The notes: a model not told the origin generated them from the sequence alone. Numbered from the stretch's first letter, positions 8,905 to 18,473 are shown. The stretch: DNA of 64,000 nt from Alphaproteobacteria bacterium (GCA_022825705.1 JAJDWH010000009.1:186001-250000); one strand, 5' to 3'. Numbers and translations: made by a program.

Positions 8905-9537
8905 TCAGGCACTCGCTGATGGACGCTCAGAAAACTCCGAATGCCAACGATGAATGCCCGGATACCGTTCCTGCACGCCCATCTCAAAGCGATTGGCCAT
9001 ATTGATCACGAAGAAACAGGTAATGTCGGCAATGCTGACCTCGTCTCCCGCAACAAACTGATTGCCTGCCAGTTGCGGATCCAGACGTTCCAGGAAAATG
9101 TGCAGCATCTCTTGACCGCGTTCCACCATTGCGGGCAACTGGGGCAAGTCCGTACGCGTTCCTGGCACGACGCGGCCTGCGAACAGAGGGATTTGGTTTC
9201 GCGTCGCATGCAAGATCGGCATGAAGCCGTCGAGCTCCACCCTGCGATTCCACATGTCGATCGTCGCCCGCTCCACGGCCGTACGACCAAACATCGACGG
9301 TTCCGGCTGCAGCTCCTCGAGATACCGGCAGACTGAGATCGATTCAGCGATCACGGTGCCATCATCGAGTTCAAGAAATGGTACGCAGTGAAACGGATTC
9401 ATCGAGGTGTAGGGTTCCTTGAACTGGTCATCGTCCCGAACGTTCAATTCGACGATGGGCACGTCCATGCTCTTTTCCACAAGGAACATGCGTACGCGTT
9501 TGGAATTGGCCGCAGGGCCGAAATCGTAGAGTTTCAA
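8905..9537 (-). CDS. Glutathione S-transferase family protein
   Basis: About 210 residues if translated from TTG at 9537 (KLYDFGPAANSKRVRMFL...), which has GGAG nine bases upstream and gives the family length. The longer in-frame start at 9690 would add 51 residues without GST character. The N-terminal thioredoxin-like domain includes the VPFLELDDGTVIAESISVCRYLEE segment (cis-Pro and the ESI glutathione gamma-Glu site). The C-terminal helical domain has VAGDEVSIADITCFFVI. It would conjugate or reduce electrophiles in the cytoplasm. It stands alone and converges on the pot operon. Confidence 0.88.
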   Translation of the reverse strand: MKLYDFGPAANSKRVRMFLVEKSMDVPIVELNVRDDDQFKEPYTSMNPFHCVPFLELDDGTVIAESISVCRYLEELQPEPSMFGRTAVERATIDMWNRRVELDGFMPILHATRNQIPLFAGRVVPGTRTDLPQLPAMVERGQEMLHIFLERLDPQLAGNQFVAGDEVSIADITCFFVINMANRFEMGVQERYPGIHRWHSEFSERPSASA

Positions 9538-10132
9538 GACTATGCACTCCGCAGAGGGGTTCACTCGCTGGCGCGGCCCAAGTTGGAATCCCGCATGGCC
9601 GCCCACTACCGCGCGAACGGGCTCCCGGGCTTGGCGCAGAGCCACCGGGCGCAAGCACATGCGCCACAAGCGATAGCCCGAGCCGCGCAACGGTTATACA
9701 CATTGCTGCATGTATGAGTAGCCTTCACCGCCGCTCTGAACGACCCGTGCTCGGACGCCTTTCCCTCGCCAAGCGCGTCGCCGGGCCGGCTTGCTGCCGT
9801 ACCACGCCGCCGAGGCGCCTTCCCTGCGTCAAGTATCGGGTTTCGGCCGACCGAGTGCTCCGGGCAGGGATGCCAGCCAGCGTTCCCCGCATCCAGGTCG
9901 CGGCTCGACGCAGGAAGCGAACGAGCCCCGTCACCAGGCGGCGACCGGCTGGCGCGACATGTGACACCAACTGTCAAGGCCACGTGGTCACGGCGGCTTG
10001 CCAAACATATATCTCGTGTATGCCGTTTGAATTCACTCTCGCCGCACACGGTGGGAATGTTCACAATTGGCGAAACCGTTGGTTGACGGTTTCCGGCATG
10101 ACCTTCGTCTAATTCCTGAGAGGAACCAGAAA
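9538..10132. other. Intergenic region upstream of the bufferin operon
   Basis: 595 bases with no gene recognised. It separates the divergent GST gene and bufA, so promoters for both should be here. About 70 bases before bufA the string GGAATG followed 17 bases later by CGTTGG resembles an ECF-sigma promoter loosely. Since bufferin operons are often stress-inducible this is plausible, but the match is weak. Confidence 0.35.
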
Positions 10133-10405
10133 ATGGCTGATCACAAACGGGCTTCCGCCGCCATGGTCGTAGCGGGGGCACTGACCGCGCTCTTGGTGGC
10201 CGCCCCGGCAACGACGGCACTGTCCGCCGAAGGCGACATGGAAAAATGCTACGGCATTGCAAAGGCCGGTCAGAACGACTGTGCGGCTGGTGAAGGCACC
10301 ACGTGCCAGGGCACCTCAACCGTGGATGGCCAGAAGAATGCCTGGATTCTTGTGCCTGCGGGCCTCTGCGAGAAGCTGGTCGGCGGCAGCCTCGAGGAGA
10401 GCTGA
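10133..10405 (+). CDS. bufA1: Bufferin-type (DUF2282) cysteine peptide precursor
   Basis: 90 residues: a signal peptide (hydrophobic [15 protein letters not shown], cleavage near LSA-EG at about 33) and a short mature part with four cysteines at 39, 50, 58 and 79 ([24 protein letters not shown]). This is the DUF2282 pattern. In studied bufferins the neighbouring DUF692 iron enzyme turns core cysteines into thiooxazoles and the exported product binds copper. AGAGGAACC precedes the ATG. The DUF692 gene begins 52 bases downstream, followed by bufC- and bufD-like genes. Confidence 0.88.
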   Translation: MADHKRASAAMVVAGALTALLVAAPATTALSAEGDMEKCYGIAKAGQNDCAAGEGTTCQGTSTVDGQKNAWILVPAGLCEKLVGGSLEES

Positions 10406-10457
10406 TCGGTTCATCTGATCCACTGACATCCTGTCACCCGGACCGGGGCAGCCGTGT

Positions 10458-11408
10458 ATGCCTGACGCGTCAGTTGAGGCGGCATCGGCAGTTGCCCCGG
10501 ACCGGCCTGTGGCCCAGAGCAGTGGCATCGGCCTCAAGGCACAGTTCTACAAGGAGGTACTGGACGCCTCCCCGCCAGTGGACTGGTTCGAGGTTCATCC
10601 CGAGAACTACATGATTGCGGGCGGCCCGCCGCTCCGATACCTGGAAGCCATCCGAAGCCATTACCCCCTGTCCCTGCACGGGGTGGGCATGTCGCTTGGG
10701 TCGGTCGAACCTCCGTCGCCCGGCCACCTTGATCGATTGTCTGTCCTGATCGATCGGTTTGAGCCCTTTGTCGTTTCCGAACATCTCTCATGGAGTCGGA
10801 TCGAGGACACGTTCTTCGCCGACCTGCTCCCGCTCCCCCTGACACACGAAACGCTGCGAATCGTGTCGGCCAACGTCTGCCGGGCGCAGGATCGTCTTGG
10901 CCGAACCCTCTTGATCGAAAATCCCTCGGCGTATCTCCAGTTTTCCGAACCAGAGATCCCGGAACCTGAATTCCTCCGTGAACTGTCCCAACGGACGGGC
11001 TGCGGCCTGCTGTTGGACGTGAATAACCTCTTTGTTTCTTCGTTCAATCAGGGGTTCGACCCGATCGAGTGGCTGGACGCATTCGACCTGGAGGCTGTCG
11101 AAGAAATCCATCTGGCCGGTCACGCGGTCGATCAGGCAAGTGGACAGACCATTCGTATCGACGATCACGGTTCACCGGTGCCGGCGGGCGTGTGGGACCT
11201 CTACCGCACCGTCATTCAGCGCCGAGGACCGACGCCGACGCTGGTTGAACGGGACGCCAACCTGCCGCAGCTGCGCGATCTGGTTGCTGAGGCGCAAATG
11301 GCCGCACGGATCATGCGCGAGCACATCACCCACGTGGGCGACGACTGGTCTCCGCCGGTCAGGGACAGTGCCAAGTTGGCACCGGTTCGTGTCGATCCGG
11401 GCACGTAG
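10458..11408 (+). CDS. bufB: DUF692 multinuclear iron oxidase (MNIO)
   Basis: 316 residues, TIM-barrel MNIO family that modifies cysteines of the precursor peptide. Metal-ligand regions typical of the family are visible: SLHGVGMSLGS, FVVSEHLSW, LIENPSAYL, LLLDVNNLFVS, EIHLAGHAVD and DDHGSPV, ending with LVERDANLP. Residues 1-20 are variable. It lies between the DUF2282 precursor and the DUF2063 partner, the standard order for a bufferin operon. Confidence 0.92.
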   Translation: MPDASVEAASAVAPDRPVAQSSGIGLKAQFYKEVLDASPPVDWFEVHPENYMIAGGPPLRYLEAIRSHYPLSLHGVGMSLGSVEPPSPGHLDRLSVLIDRFEPFVVSEHLSWSRIEDTFFADLLPLPLTHETLRIVSANVCRAQDRLGRTLLIENPSAYLQFSEPEIPEPEFLRELSQRTGCGLLLDVNNLFVSSFNQGFDPIEWLDAFDLEAVEEIHLAGHAVDQASGQTIRIDDHGSPVPAGVWDLYRTVIQRRGPTPTLVERDANLPQLRDLVAEAQMAARIMREHITHVGDDWSPPVRDSAKLAPVRVDPGT

Positions 11409-11418
11409 GGTATGCGTA

Positions 11419-12234
11419 TTGTCCCGTCTCGCTGAAATCCAATCGGCCTTTCGAGCCGCCATGGAGGAAGGCGGCGACGAGAGAATCACGGAACTGCTCG
11501 CGCGGCCGTCCGCCGGCCCCGATATCACCACGCGGCTCAACGTCTATCGAAACAACATCGCCTACGCGGTAGTCAGGGCCATGGAAACCCTGTATCCCTC
11601 TCTGTGTCGCCTCATGGGCCAGGCGTTCTTTGAGCGGATCGCTGCAGACTTTGCCCGAACCCACCCCCCGCCCCATGGCCGTCTGGTCGAATACGGGTTC
11701 GAATTTCCCGACTTTGTCTCCAGTTACGAGGCCGCAGCTGCCTACGCCTGGTTTGCCGATGTGGCGCGGCTGGAAGTGGCGTGGCATCGCGCCTATGCCG
11801 CCGCGGAGGCGCCAAGCCTGCAAATCGGTGAACTCGGGGCGGTCCCGCCGGACCGGATGAGCATGATCGAGTTGGCGGTACACCCGAGCTGCCAATGGCT
11901 GGAATCACGTTTTCCGGTGTCCAAGATATGGCGGCTGGGACGCGATGAGACCGAACCCGACGCCCCCATTGAAGTTGAGGGCGGACCTGAATGGCTTATG
12001 GTCATACGGCCGGATGCTGAGGTGGAAGTACGCACACTTTCGGAGGCCGGCTATCACTTCGGGTTCGCGTTGAGCAAGGGACTGGCATTGGGCGGAGCCT
12101 GGGAGACAGCTTGCCGGTTGGACCCAAGCTTTGATCTTCAAGGACACCTTGCAGGATTCTTTGCAGGCGGGACGTTTACGGACTATCGGCTCGCCGCGGA
12201 TACCAGTAATTCCGATGATGGAGACCCGTCATGA
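11419..12234 (+). CDS. bufC: DUF2063 (HvfC/BufC-type) partner protein
   Basis: 271 residues from a TTG at 11419 preceded by AGGG at 8 bases; the frame is open further upstream, but that stretch is antisense-free coding of bufB in another frame. N-terminal DUF2063 helical part (RLNVYRNNIAYAVVRAMETLYPSLCRLMG, positions about 34-62 in part) is typical. The protein is thought to bind the leader peptide and help the MNIO enzyme. Its last four bases overlap the DoxX-type gene (ATGA). Confidence 0.85.
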   Translation: MSRLAEIQSAFRAAMEEGGDERITELLARPSAGPDITTRLNVYRNNIAYAVVRAMETLYPSLCRLMGQAFFERIAADFARTHPPPHGRLVEYGFEFPDFVSSYEAAAAYAWFADVARLEVAWHRAYAAAEAPSLQIGELGAVPPDRMSMIELAVHPSCQWLESRFPVSKIWRLGRDETEPDAPIEVEGGPEWLMVIRPDAEVEVRTLSEAGYHFGFALSKGLALGGAWETACRLDPSFDLQGHLAGFFAGGTFTDYRLAADTSNSDDGDPS

Positions 12235-12698
12235 GTGCACCAGCGAACGGCCTGAGGCAGCTCGGCAAGATCGTGAGCTGCGCGAACGCAGTGATGTCAC
12301 GGATCCCGGACTGGTTACTGCAGCTTCTGGCGAGGGTGGCAATCGCGCCAACTTTCTTTCGGTCAGGACAGGCAAAGATCAGTGGGTTTTCAGTGAATGA
12401 CAGCACCATCTTCCTGTTCGAGCACGAGTTCGGGATGCCCTTTCCGGTGCTATCGGCGCACCTCGCGGCGCTTGCCGAAAACATCCTCCCGGTCCTGCTG
12501 GTGGTCGGGCTCGCCACCAGGCTGTCGGCCCTGGCGCTGTTCGTCATGACCATTGTCATCCAGATCGTGGCGCCCGAGGGCTTCTGGACCTTCCATATTC
12601 TTTGGTTCTTCGTGCTGCTCTACGTGGTGGCGAAGGGTCCAGGGCCGATCTCGGCGGATCACTTGATTGAACGCGCATACCGGAGCCGGACCGCGTAA
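12231..12698 (+). CDS. bufD: DoxX-family membrane protein
   Basis: 155 residues, four hydrophobic helices. The PTFFRSGQAKISG segment and FPVLSAHLAALAENILPVLLVVGL (in part) are the DoxX hallmarks. DoxX proteins close many bufferin operons, with an unclear redox or membrane role. The ATGA overlap with bufC indicates translational coupling. The gene ends 186 bases before the converging amidohydrolase stop; that gap holds nothing recognisable. Confidence 0.88.
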   Translation: MSAPANGLRQLGKIVSCANAVMSRIPDWLLQLLARVAIAPTFFRSGQAKISGFSVNDSTIFLFEHEFGMPFPVLSAHLAALAENILPVLLVVGLATRLSALALFVMTIVIQIVAPEGFWTFHILWFFVLLYVVAKGPGPISADHLIERAYRSRTA

Positions 12699-12884
12699 CC
12701 CCAACGGCGACAGGCGTGAGCCAAGGTTCGGAGAGCGGTTGTCTGCAGGATTCAGACGACCGCAGCCTGCTTGCTGCTGCGCCCGGTCGCGAACTCTTGG
12801 TAGCCGGTCGCGCTTGAGGATCCACTGTCTCCTGAGCCGGGATGAGGGCCCCGTTCGGCCGAACGCTCCGCGTCGGCAGACCGC

Positions 12885-14276
12885 CTAGAGCGGCCCGCCA
12901 CGGGCCTTGAGCAGGGCGGCGAATTCGCCCTTGGTCGTTGGGCCAAACGTCAGGAAATGTGGATCGGGCGCGGTCCGATATTCCGCGCGCTGCTGGCCGA
13001 CGCGATCACTGCCTGCCCGCTGGAGCACTTCCTCCACGTCGATTCCATAGACCCTCGCCGCGTTGAGCCCAAAGATGCGTGCCCGCAACGCGTCCGTCAT
13101 CGGCGCGTAGCCGTGAGCTTCCTGCAACGCTTCGGAAATCTGGAAGGTCCGGAAGGCCTGGATTTGATCCTGCGGCGAGCCGTACCAGATGCAGTCGGAT
13201 CCATAGAGCACGTTGCGCTCGCCGATGTGTTTCACGAGCTTGCCGATCACGTGTGCGGCGCCATCAGGATCCCGCATCAGGAACCGCCAGGTACTGCCCA
13301 GCTCGGCGTAGACGTTGGCATTGCGGCCGATCCCGCTGTCCTCGACCGAGCGAATCAGTTCATCGACGCCTTCGCCTCGCTCAGGATCATACGGACCCTC
13401 CGTTTCGCCGCTGATGAATCCCGAGTGGTACACGAGGAAATTCACGTCGGGGAACATCTTGGCGGCGGGCCCGATGTCGGTGCACAAACTGTGCTGGTAG
13501 GACCGGCGACCGAACGGTAGCCCCTTGTGCACGCAGATGTTCTTGACTCCGAGCGCGCGTGCTTTCTCGATCAGGGCGATACCGGGACCCGGCTCGTGCA
13601 GAAAGAAGCCCGGCGCGCCGTCCGGACCCCACTGCGTATATGTCTTCCAGGCCGAGACGCCCCATCGTTCGGCCAGCTCCTCCATACCGTCCAGGTCCCC
13701 GTCCTGATTGGGATTGACGCGGCCGTGAATCAGCAGGCGATGGCTTCCTGCCATGGCGTCGATGATCCGGCGGGTTTCATCCGCTTCCTGGATCGTCAGC
13801 AGTTCACGTTCACGATTCGAGGGAATGAAGGACAGGACCATCATGTCGGTGTCCGAATCCAGGAAAATGTCCTTGATGAATTCTTCGGATCCACCGAGCC
13901 CAACCCGTCCCAAACCGTGCTGGCCGACAAAGTGACCCTGCACGTCGAACACGAACTCACGACCTTCAAGGCTTTCTCTTGCCGCTTCGACATCGAGCGC
14001 GGCAACCTGCGGGATATCGAAGAAGCCTCCCGTTCGACCTGCATCAGCGTTCGCCCGATTGAAGGCGAGGAGTGCCGTGGCCGCACCGGCTGAGGACACC
14101 AGAAATGCCCGCCGGGAGAGACCCAGACGCCCGGCGTTCTCGTTCGCCCACTCGTGTGCCAGGCGATTGGCGCCGCGATTAACCGGATCCAGCGGCACCG
14201 GCACAAACTCGCCGTTCGATGTGGGATCGACTTTGACCGGCAGCCTGGTGCCGTCAGGGTCATTCCGAAACGCCAT
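12885..14276 (-). CDS. Amidohydrolase-family protein with Tat signal
   Basis: 463 residues; AAGGAGG sits 7 bases before the ATG. A twin-arginine motif LSRRAFLVSS followed by a hydrophobic stretch lies at about residues 53-70, so the n-region is unusually long. The catalytic part is an amidohydrolase_2-type TIM barrel: LIHGRVNPN, KNICVHKGLPF, FLVYHSGF and NVLYGSDCIWYG. The first metal motif is VQGHFVG, with only one of the usual two His, so metal content may differ from standard members. Exported to the periplasm, folded. Substrate unknown; the family includes carboxylate-forming decarboxylases and lactone hydrolases. Confidence 0.8.
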   Translation of the reverse strand: MAFRNDPDGTRLPVKVDPTSNGEFVPVPLDPVNRGANRLAHEWANENAGRLGLSRRAFLVSSAGAATALLAFNRANADAGRTGGFFDIPQVAALDVEAARESLEGREFVFDVQGHFVGQHGLGRVGLGGSEEFIKDIFLDSDTDMMVLSFIPSNRERELLTIQEADETRRIIDAMAGSHRLLIHGRVNPNQDGDLDGMEELAERWGVSAWKTYTQWGPDGAPGFFLHEPGPGIALIEKARALGVKNICVHKGLPFGRRSYQHSLCTDIGPAAKMFPDVNFLVYHSGFISGETEGPYDPERGEGVDELIRSVEDSGIGRNANVYAELGSTWRFLMRDPDGAAHVIGKLVKHIGERNVLYGSDCIWYGSPQDQIQAFRTFQISEALQEAHGYAPMTDALRARIFGLNAARVYGIDVEEVLQRAGSDRVGQQRAEYRTAPDPHFLTFGPTTKGEFAALLKARGGPL

Positions 14277-14618
14277 GAGGACCTCCTTCGGCCAAGCTAT
14301 TCGTTGGGGAGCGTACGCCAGCCACCAAACAGTAGCCAGCTTGTCCCGAGGAGCCTGTCACCGATCCTCTGGCCGTTCGGGACGCCCGCACATGTCCCTG
14401 TTGCTCTACTTGTACCGGCAATAAACCGCTAATGCCGAATTTGACGGCCTGAAAGTGAGGTTTCCGTAGCGTGGAATGCCGGACTTCGGAATGTGCCGTT
14501 CATGCTGATCCAGCCGCATTTGCGCTGGGCTGTCGCAGTCTGACGGCATGGCAGATCCGGCCCAGCCCCAAATTCAGGAGGTTGCGGCTGTTCTCGCGGG
14601 GTCTGACCGCGCCAAACC

Positions 14619-14671
14619 AAAAAGCCGCCGTCAACTGCCTGAACCCGCGGGAACCTGCAGTTGACGGCGGC
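14619..14671 (-). terminator. Rho-independent terminator of the porin gene
   Basis: Perfect 15-bp inverted repeat GCCGCCGTCAACTGC (14624-14638) and its complement (14657-14671), 18-base loop that itself contains CCCGCGGG. On the minus strand the stem is followed by TTTTTGG (14623 downward). It ends the transcript of the TorF-like gene 150 bases upstream. The remainder of the gap 14277-14824 shows no gene. Confidence 0.8.
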
Positions 14672-14824
14672 GCAAGCGTCACTCGCCCAAATGTCCGATC
14701 CGTTTCAATACGCCCGACTGAGTGGCATCACGCACAAGTACAGGCGACGCGCCCGTACTGACTCAAGCCAACAACAGGTCAAAGGCCCAACGCCGTGACC
14801 CGTTGATGACCCGCGTGTCAGTCG

Positions 14825-15529
14825 TCAAAAACCTCGCGAAATTGACACGCCGAAAATTCCGTCCTCCGGCTTGCCGGGACCGGACTGACCGCACCTCGGC
14901 TCACGGTCACTGCGATCAGAATAGAACGCGCTCAATCCAAAGCCCTTGAACGAGGTGTCCACCGACAGGTGATACCAGTCGTAGTCGTCGCAATTTGGCC
15001 GGTTGTTGTCCTGACCATAGGTTGCCGAGACACTGACCGGTGCGTCCCCGAGCGGCACCGTGAGTCCGAACTGAGGGCGGTTGTGCCCGCTGGTATTTTG
15101 GTCTGGGCCATCCTGATCCGGCCACGTCGGGAACAGCACCCTGCCCCAAACGCTTGCCACCCCGAGATCAGCACTCAGCTTGAAGCGAGCCTCGAACAGG
15201 TTCTCTTCGGTCGCACCCGGATAGGTCAGATAAATCAAATCGACGCTCCACCCGAGGTTATCCGTCAGCGAACCTCCGCACCCGGTTTCATAGTCAATTT
15301 CAATGCCCCCGGGATAGTCGGCGCTCGACGCCCAGAACCCCGCATAGCAGGCGTCAAAATTGTAGTACATGCTGCCCTGGAGCGCCGGCTCCTCGGCGGA
15401 TTCGGACCCCCCTTGCCAGGCATAGTGAGAAGCCAGCTTCAGGCCACCGGAGAATTCCGCGTGCGCCACGCCGTACACCGCCATACTGAGAAAGGCGGTG
15501 AGAATTCCGAGAACCAGCGATCGTTTCAT
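14825..15529 (-). CDS. TorF-family putative porin
   Basis: 234 residues from the ATG at 15529, which has GGGGG 7 bases upstream; the longer frame has no reason. Signal peptide of about 23 residues ending YGVAHA-EFSGG. The mature protein alternates as beta-strands: LKLASHYAWQGGSESAEEPALQGSMYYNF (in part) matches the conserved opening of TorF/CHP02001 proteins, and the C-terminus is ISRGF, an outer-membrane aromatic end. It would form an outer-membrane barrel. Monocistronic with its own terminator; an AT-rich promoter region lies upstream at about 15630-15710. Confidence 0.87.
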   Translation of the reverse strand: MKRSLVLGILTAFLSMAVYGVAHAEFSGGLKLASHYAWQGGSESAEEPALQGSMYYNFDACYAGFWASSADYPGGIEIDYETGCGGSLTDNLGWSVDLIYLTYPGATEENLFEARFKLSADLGVASVWGRVLFPTWPDQDGPDQNTSGHNRPQFGLTVPLGDAPVSVSATYGQDNNRPNCDDYDWYHLSVDTSFKGFGLSAFYSDRSDREPRCGQSGPGKPEDGIFGVSISRGF

Positions 15530-15672
15530 GACTTGTCCCCCTTGACACGGCGTTCTGGAGTTCGCGGGCCGCGCAATCCAAAACGCACTGCACAAGCCGG
15601 ACAGAAGCGCCCCCCTCATCCGGCACTTTCAGGCTGATATTACTTACTATCCAAACACTATTTTGTCAAGTA

Positions 15673-15708
15673 ATGTCATAACTTACGATATACGCGACAA
15701 GTTGACAT
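15673..15708. promoter_or_regulatory. AT-rich promoter region with a dyad
   Basis: ATGTCATAACTT (15673-15684) and AAGTTGACAT (15699-15708) are complementary except for a two-base bulge, a possible operator. On the minus strand TTGACA occurs just downstream (about 15663-15668), pointing toward the porin gene, although no good -10 box stands at 17 bases. The rest of the gap 15709-16248 (about 540 bases) is GC-rich with no gene I can support. Confidence 0.35.
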
Positions 15709-16248
15709 GCCGGTTGCAAGTAGATTGGTTTTCGTGCCACGTAGCCCGGCATCGCGGAAGTGGTTCTGGCGCCCTGCGCGTCTCGATGCTGCCGGGGCAG
15801 TATCGGAGGTATCAGTAAGTCTCCTTCGTAGCACGCAGCTGGACGGTTCAAGTCCAGCGACTGCACCCGGCAAAAAAGACCGCTCAATCGACTCGAGATC
15901 TCACAAGGGAGATGCGGGAACGACAGCCACACGCGTCAGCACGTGTTTCCCGCAGCCGTGCATTTCCGGCAGCGCTGTCGCGGACAAGGGGCCGGACGAC
16001 CACCGCAATTGGCCCGAAACGACACCGCGTGAGCGCCGACTCCGGTCAACGCGGTGGCGCCCTACGGCAGCTGCCAGGACCACCCCCGTCGCAGCGGCAG
16101 CGAGCTCATGCCCCCGGGGACGTCGCCGCCAATCGCGCTCGCCCTACGGGAGCAACCGATGCCGCGGCCACCTCGAGTGATTTCCCGGCCGAGTACGGCG
16201 GTCTCTGCGGGCATGCCTGGTCACAACGACAGGCCCTCGCGGCCAGCC

Positions 16249-17025
16249 TTAGAGCGCAACGTCAAGTGCAGCAAGAAAGGCTTTGATGCGCGCGGCATTA
16301 ACCCCGACGTCGCTGCGCCCAACCCGGCTGAGGGAGCGCACATCGATCCGAGAACCCATGCCTGCGTCTTCGGAGATGACGCGAACGACAATGTCATCCT
16401 TGAAGCCGTACCAAGTCGACGTGTCCGTCGCCTCGATCCTGCCAAGCGCGCGGTCGGACGCCACGATCTCCCAGTCCATGCTGTTGGCGACATCAAGGGC
16501 ACGATCGTATGCCGTCGCAGGGTCCGCAGCAGCGATGAAGGGCTCGAGCTCGGGATAACCGCATTCCTGCTGACGGGCGACCGTATCCCCCGCGTAGTCA
16601 TGCGGATTGGCCCCCTCCGCCTCTCTGGCCCCAACGACTGCGATGAACGCCGGAGGATTCGCGGTATCAGTGGTGATGTCATGGATGAACGGGACAGTCT
16701 TCACGGTCACCCACTGCTGGTAAATCGTGTGGCAGCTGTAGCCCCCGACAACGACCCCGATCACCGACACGACCATGCCTGGAAGATTGCCGGGAAGGCT
16801 TCGGCCCAAGCCAATCAGCGAGATGGCGCCGCCGGCAAACGCCGCGTATGCGGCGTAGTCGGTCAGCGTCAGCAAGGCGAAGCGGAAGGACCAGATGCCC
16901 AGGCGATAGCCAAGCGCCGCCGCCATCATCGCTATCGCTGCCAAGACTGCGACCGCAAACCCCAGCAGGGCGATTCGCGAGATCCTCGTCCGACTCCCTC
17001 GACCGCTATCGCGTTGATCGCTCAT
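16249..17025 (-). CDS. DUF1499 membrane protein
   Basis: 258 residues from ATG at 17025 (GGGAGGTGGTC directly before; a GTG two codons upstream is less likely). About three hydrophobic helices in the first 110 residues (ALLGFAVAVLAAIAMMAAALG, LLTLTDYAAYAAFAGGAIS, MVVSVIGVVVGG in part), then a soluble DUF1499 domain: YPELEPFIAAADPATAYDRAL, MDWEIVASDRALGRIEATDT, DIVVRVI and SRIDVRSLSRVGRSDVGVNAARI (short pieces). Function of DUF1499 is unknown; it is common in Alphaproteobacteria. No operon partner. Confidence 0.85.
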   Translation of the reverse strand: MSDQRDSGRGSRTRISRIALLGFAVAVLAAIAMMAAALGYRLGIWSFRFALLTLTDYAAYAAFAGGAISLIGLGRSLPGNLPGMVVSVIGVVVGGYSCHTIYQQWVTVKTVPFIHDITTDTANPPAFIAVVGAREAEGANPHDYAGDTVARQQECGYPELEPFIAAADPATAYDRALDVANSMDWEIVASDRALGRIEATDTSTWYGFKDDIVVRVISEDAGMGSRIDVRSLSRVGRSDVGVNAARIKAFLAALDVAL

Positions 17026-17250
17026 GACCACCTCCCAACCGCTGAAGCCGCCTCGTCACGAAGCGAACGGCTTCAGGTATATGCATCCGCTGGACGGAGA
17101 GCATAGCCCCGGACCTGCGTGGCGGTCCGAGGCCACGAAGATCAGAATGCAACGATTCACCGACCGGAAGTCAGGACCCTCTTCAACTTCGCAGAAGATC
17201 GGTTACCGAGGCTGGAGCCGACGACACCGTCGCTTGTTCCATCCGGCACG

Positions 17251-18039
17251 TCATGGATCCCGGGGCACATCACCGATACAGGCGCCCCGAATAGTGGCGG
17301 CTCCATCCCGGTACGCCTGCTGAAGCAGCCACGCGTCACCTGAATAACAGAAGAAATCCACGCCAGCCGCAAACAGGGGTGGAGCCATCGCCGGATCCAT
17401 GATCAGGCGCCCGAGCGACTTGCCGTGCCTGCGCGCAGCGGCCTCCGTGCGCGCAACTGCATCCTTGAATGCCGGGTGATCGAACTCGCCAGGAATTCCC
17501 AGGCTGACGCTGAGGTCGAAATGCCCGATCCAGAGCAAGTCAATGTCCGGGAGAGCGGCAATGGCATCGATTTCGTCCGCCGCGCCCTGCGTCTCCACCA
17601 GGACCGCGAGGACGGTCCGCGCGTTCGCCGCCGAAAACTTGTCGTCCACCGCCCCTTCCGTAAAGCGGTCGTGCTGGATCCCGAGGGCAACGCCCCGTTC
17701 TCCTGCCGGCGGGTACTTGGAGGCCGCGATGAGTGCCTTCACGTCAGCAACCGATTCGGCCTTCGGCACCATGATGCCTTCGGCCCCGGCATCCAGCGCC
17801 CGGTTGACGTGGTGGGCTTCTCCGGACGGGACACGCACGATCGTGGGCAGCGCAGCGGCCTCCATGTAACGGAGCGCGGCCTTAAGGGCATCCATTCCGA
17901 AGCCGCTGTGCTCGGTGTCCAGGAAGGCAAAGTCGCAGCCCGCCGCCTTCAGCACATGGCCAATTCCAGGGGTGTTGAATTCGACGATGAACGTCCCGGT
18001 CTTCAGCGACCGGGTCCGGGTCATCTCTTTGAGGGTCAT
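17251..18039 (-). CDS. HpcH/HpaI-family aldolase
   Basis: 262 residues from ATG at 18039, chosen because AAGGGA stands 6 bases upstream. Class II pyruvate-dependent aldolase fold: DFAFLDTEHSGF (metal/His base), VPKAESVADVKALI, LVETQGAADEIDAIA (metal Glu) and DLLWIGHFDLSVSLGIPGE. These fit 2-keto-3-deoxy-sugar or 4-hydroxy-2-oxo-acid aldolases that cleave to pyruvate and an aldehyde. The substrate is not visible and no pathway gene adjoins. Confidence 0.88.
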   Translation of the reverse strand: MTLKEMTRTRSLKTGTFIVEFNTPGIGHVLKAAGCDFAFLDTEHSGFGMDALKAALRYMEAAALPTIVRVPSGEAHHVNRALDAGAEGIMVPKAESVADVKALIAASKYPPAGERGVALGIQHDRFTEGAVDDKFSAANARTVLAVLVETQGAADEIDAIAALPDIDLLWIGHFDLSVSLGIPGEFDHPAFKDAVARTEAAARRHGKSLGRLIMDPAMAPPLFAAGVDFFCYSGDAWLLQQAYRDGAATIRGACIGDVPRDP

Positions 18040-18473
18040 GGTGATTCCCTTCAGGGTGAGCATCGCTTGCTGAACACTTCCGCGTCCGGCACCCGCGGGT
18101 GTCGGAGTAGCCGTACCGGCGCGGCGGGACCGAGTCCGGCGTCGGAGCTCGGCAGGATGTACCAGCAGTCGCGTTGGGGTGGCCAGGAATGAAACGATAG
18201 TAGCGGTCCCGAACCCCGGGTCCGCCTGGCTAGGGACCGCCGGTGCCGGCCGAGCCGCTCAGGCTGCGCGAAATACCGCCACATGCGCAGTTGCCGCGCG
18301 AGCCTCGCATACCGGACAATGATGGGTTCGGACACCCTGAAACTCGTGACGCAAATACATCACGGGAACGCGAGGCGGGCCCGAGCGGCCACTTCCAGTC
18401 AGCCTAACGGTCGGGCCGCCTAACACCTATCGACGCAGTTCTCGACCAGACTGCGGGAATAGTCCCCGGAAGT
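18040..18473. other. Intergenic region, nothing recognised
   Basis: 434 bases between the aldolase start and the ApbE stop, both on the minus strand. Should hold the aldolase promoter. No RNA gene, repeat or believable open frame was found. Confidence 0.4.

Noticed and set aside
15780-15880. T-arm-like GGTTCAAGTCC suggesting a tRNA
   Set aside because: The stem flanking it pairs in the wrong register and no D or anticodon arm fits; no cloverleaf.
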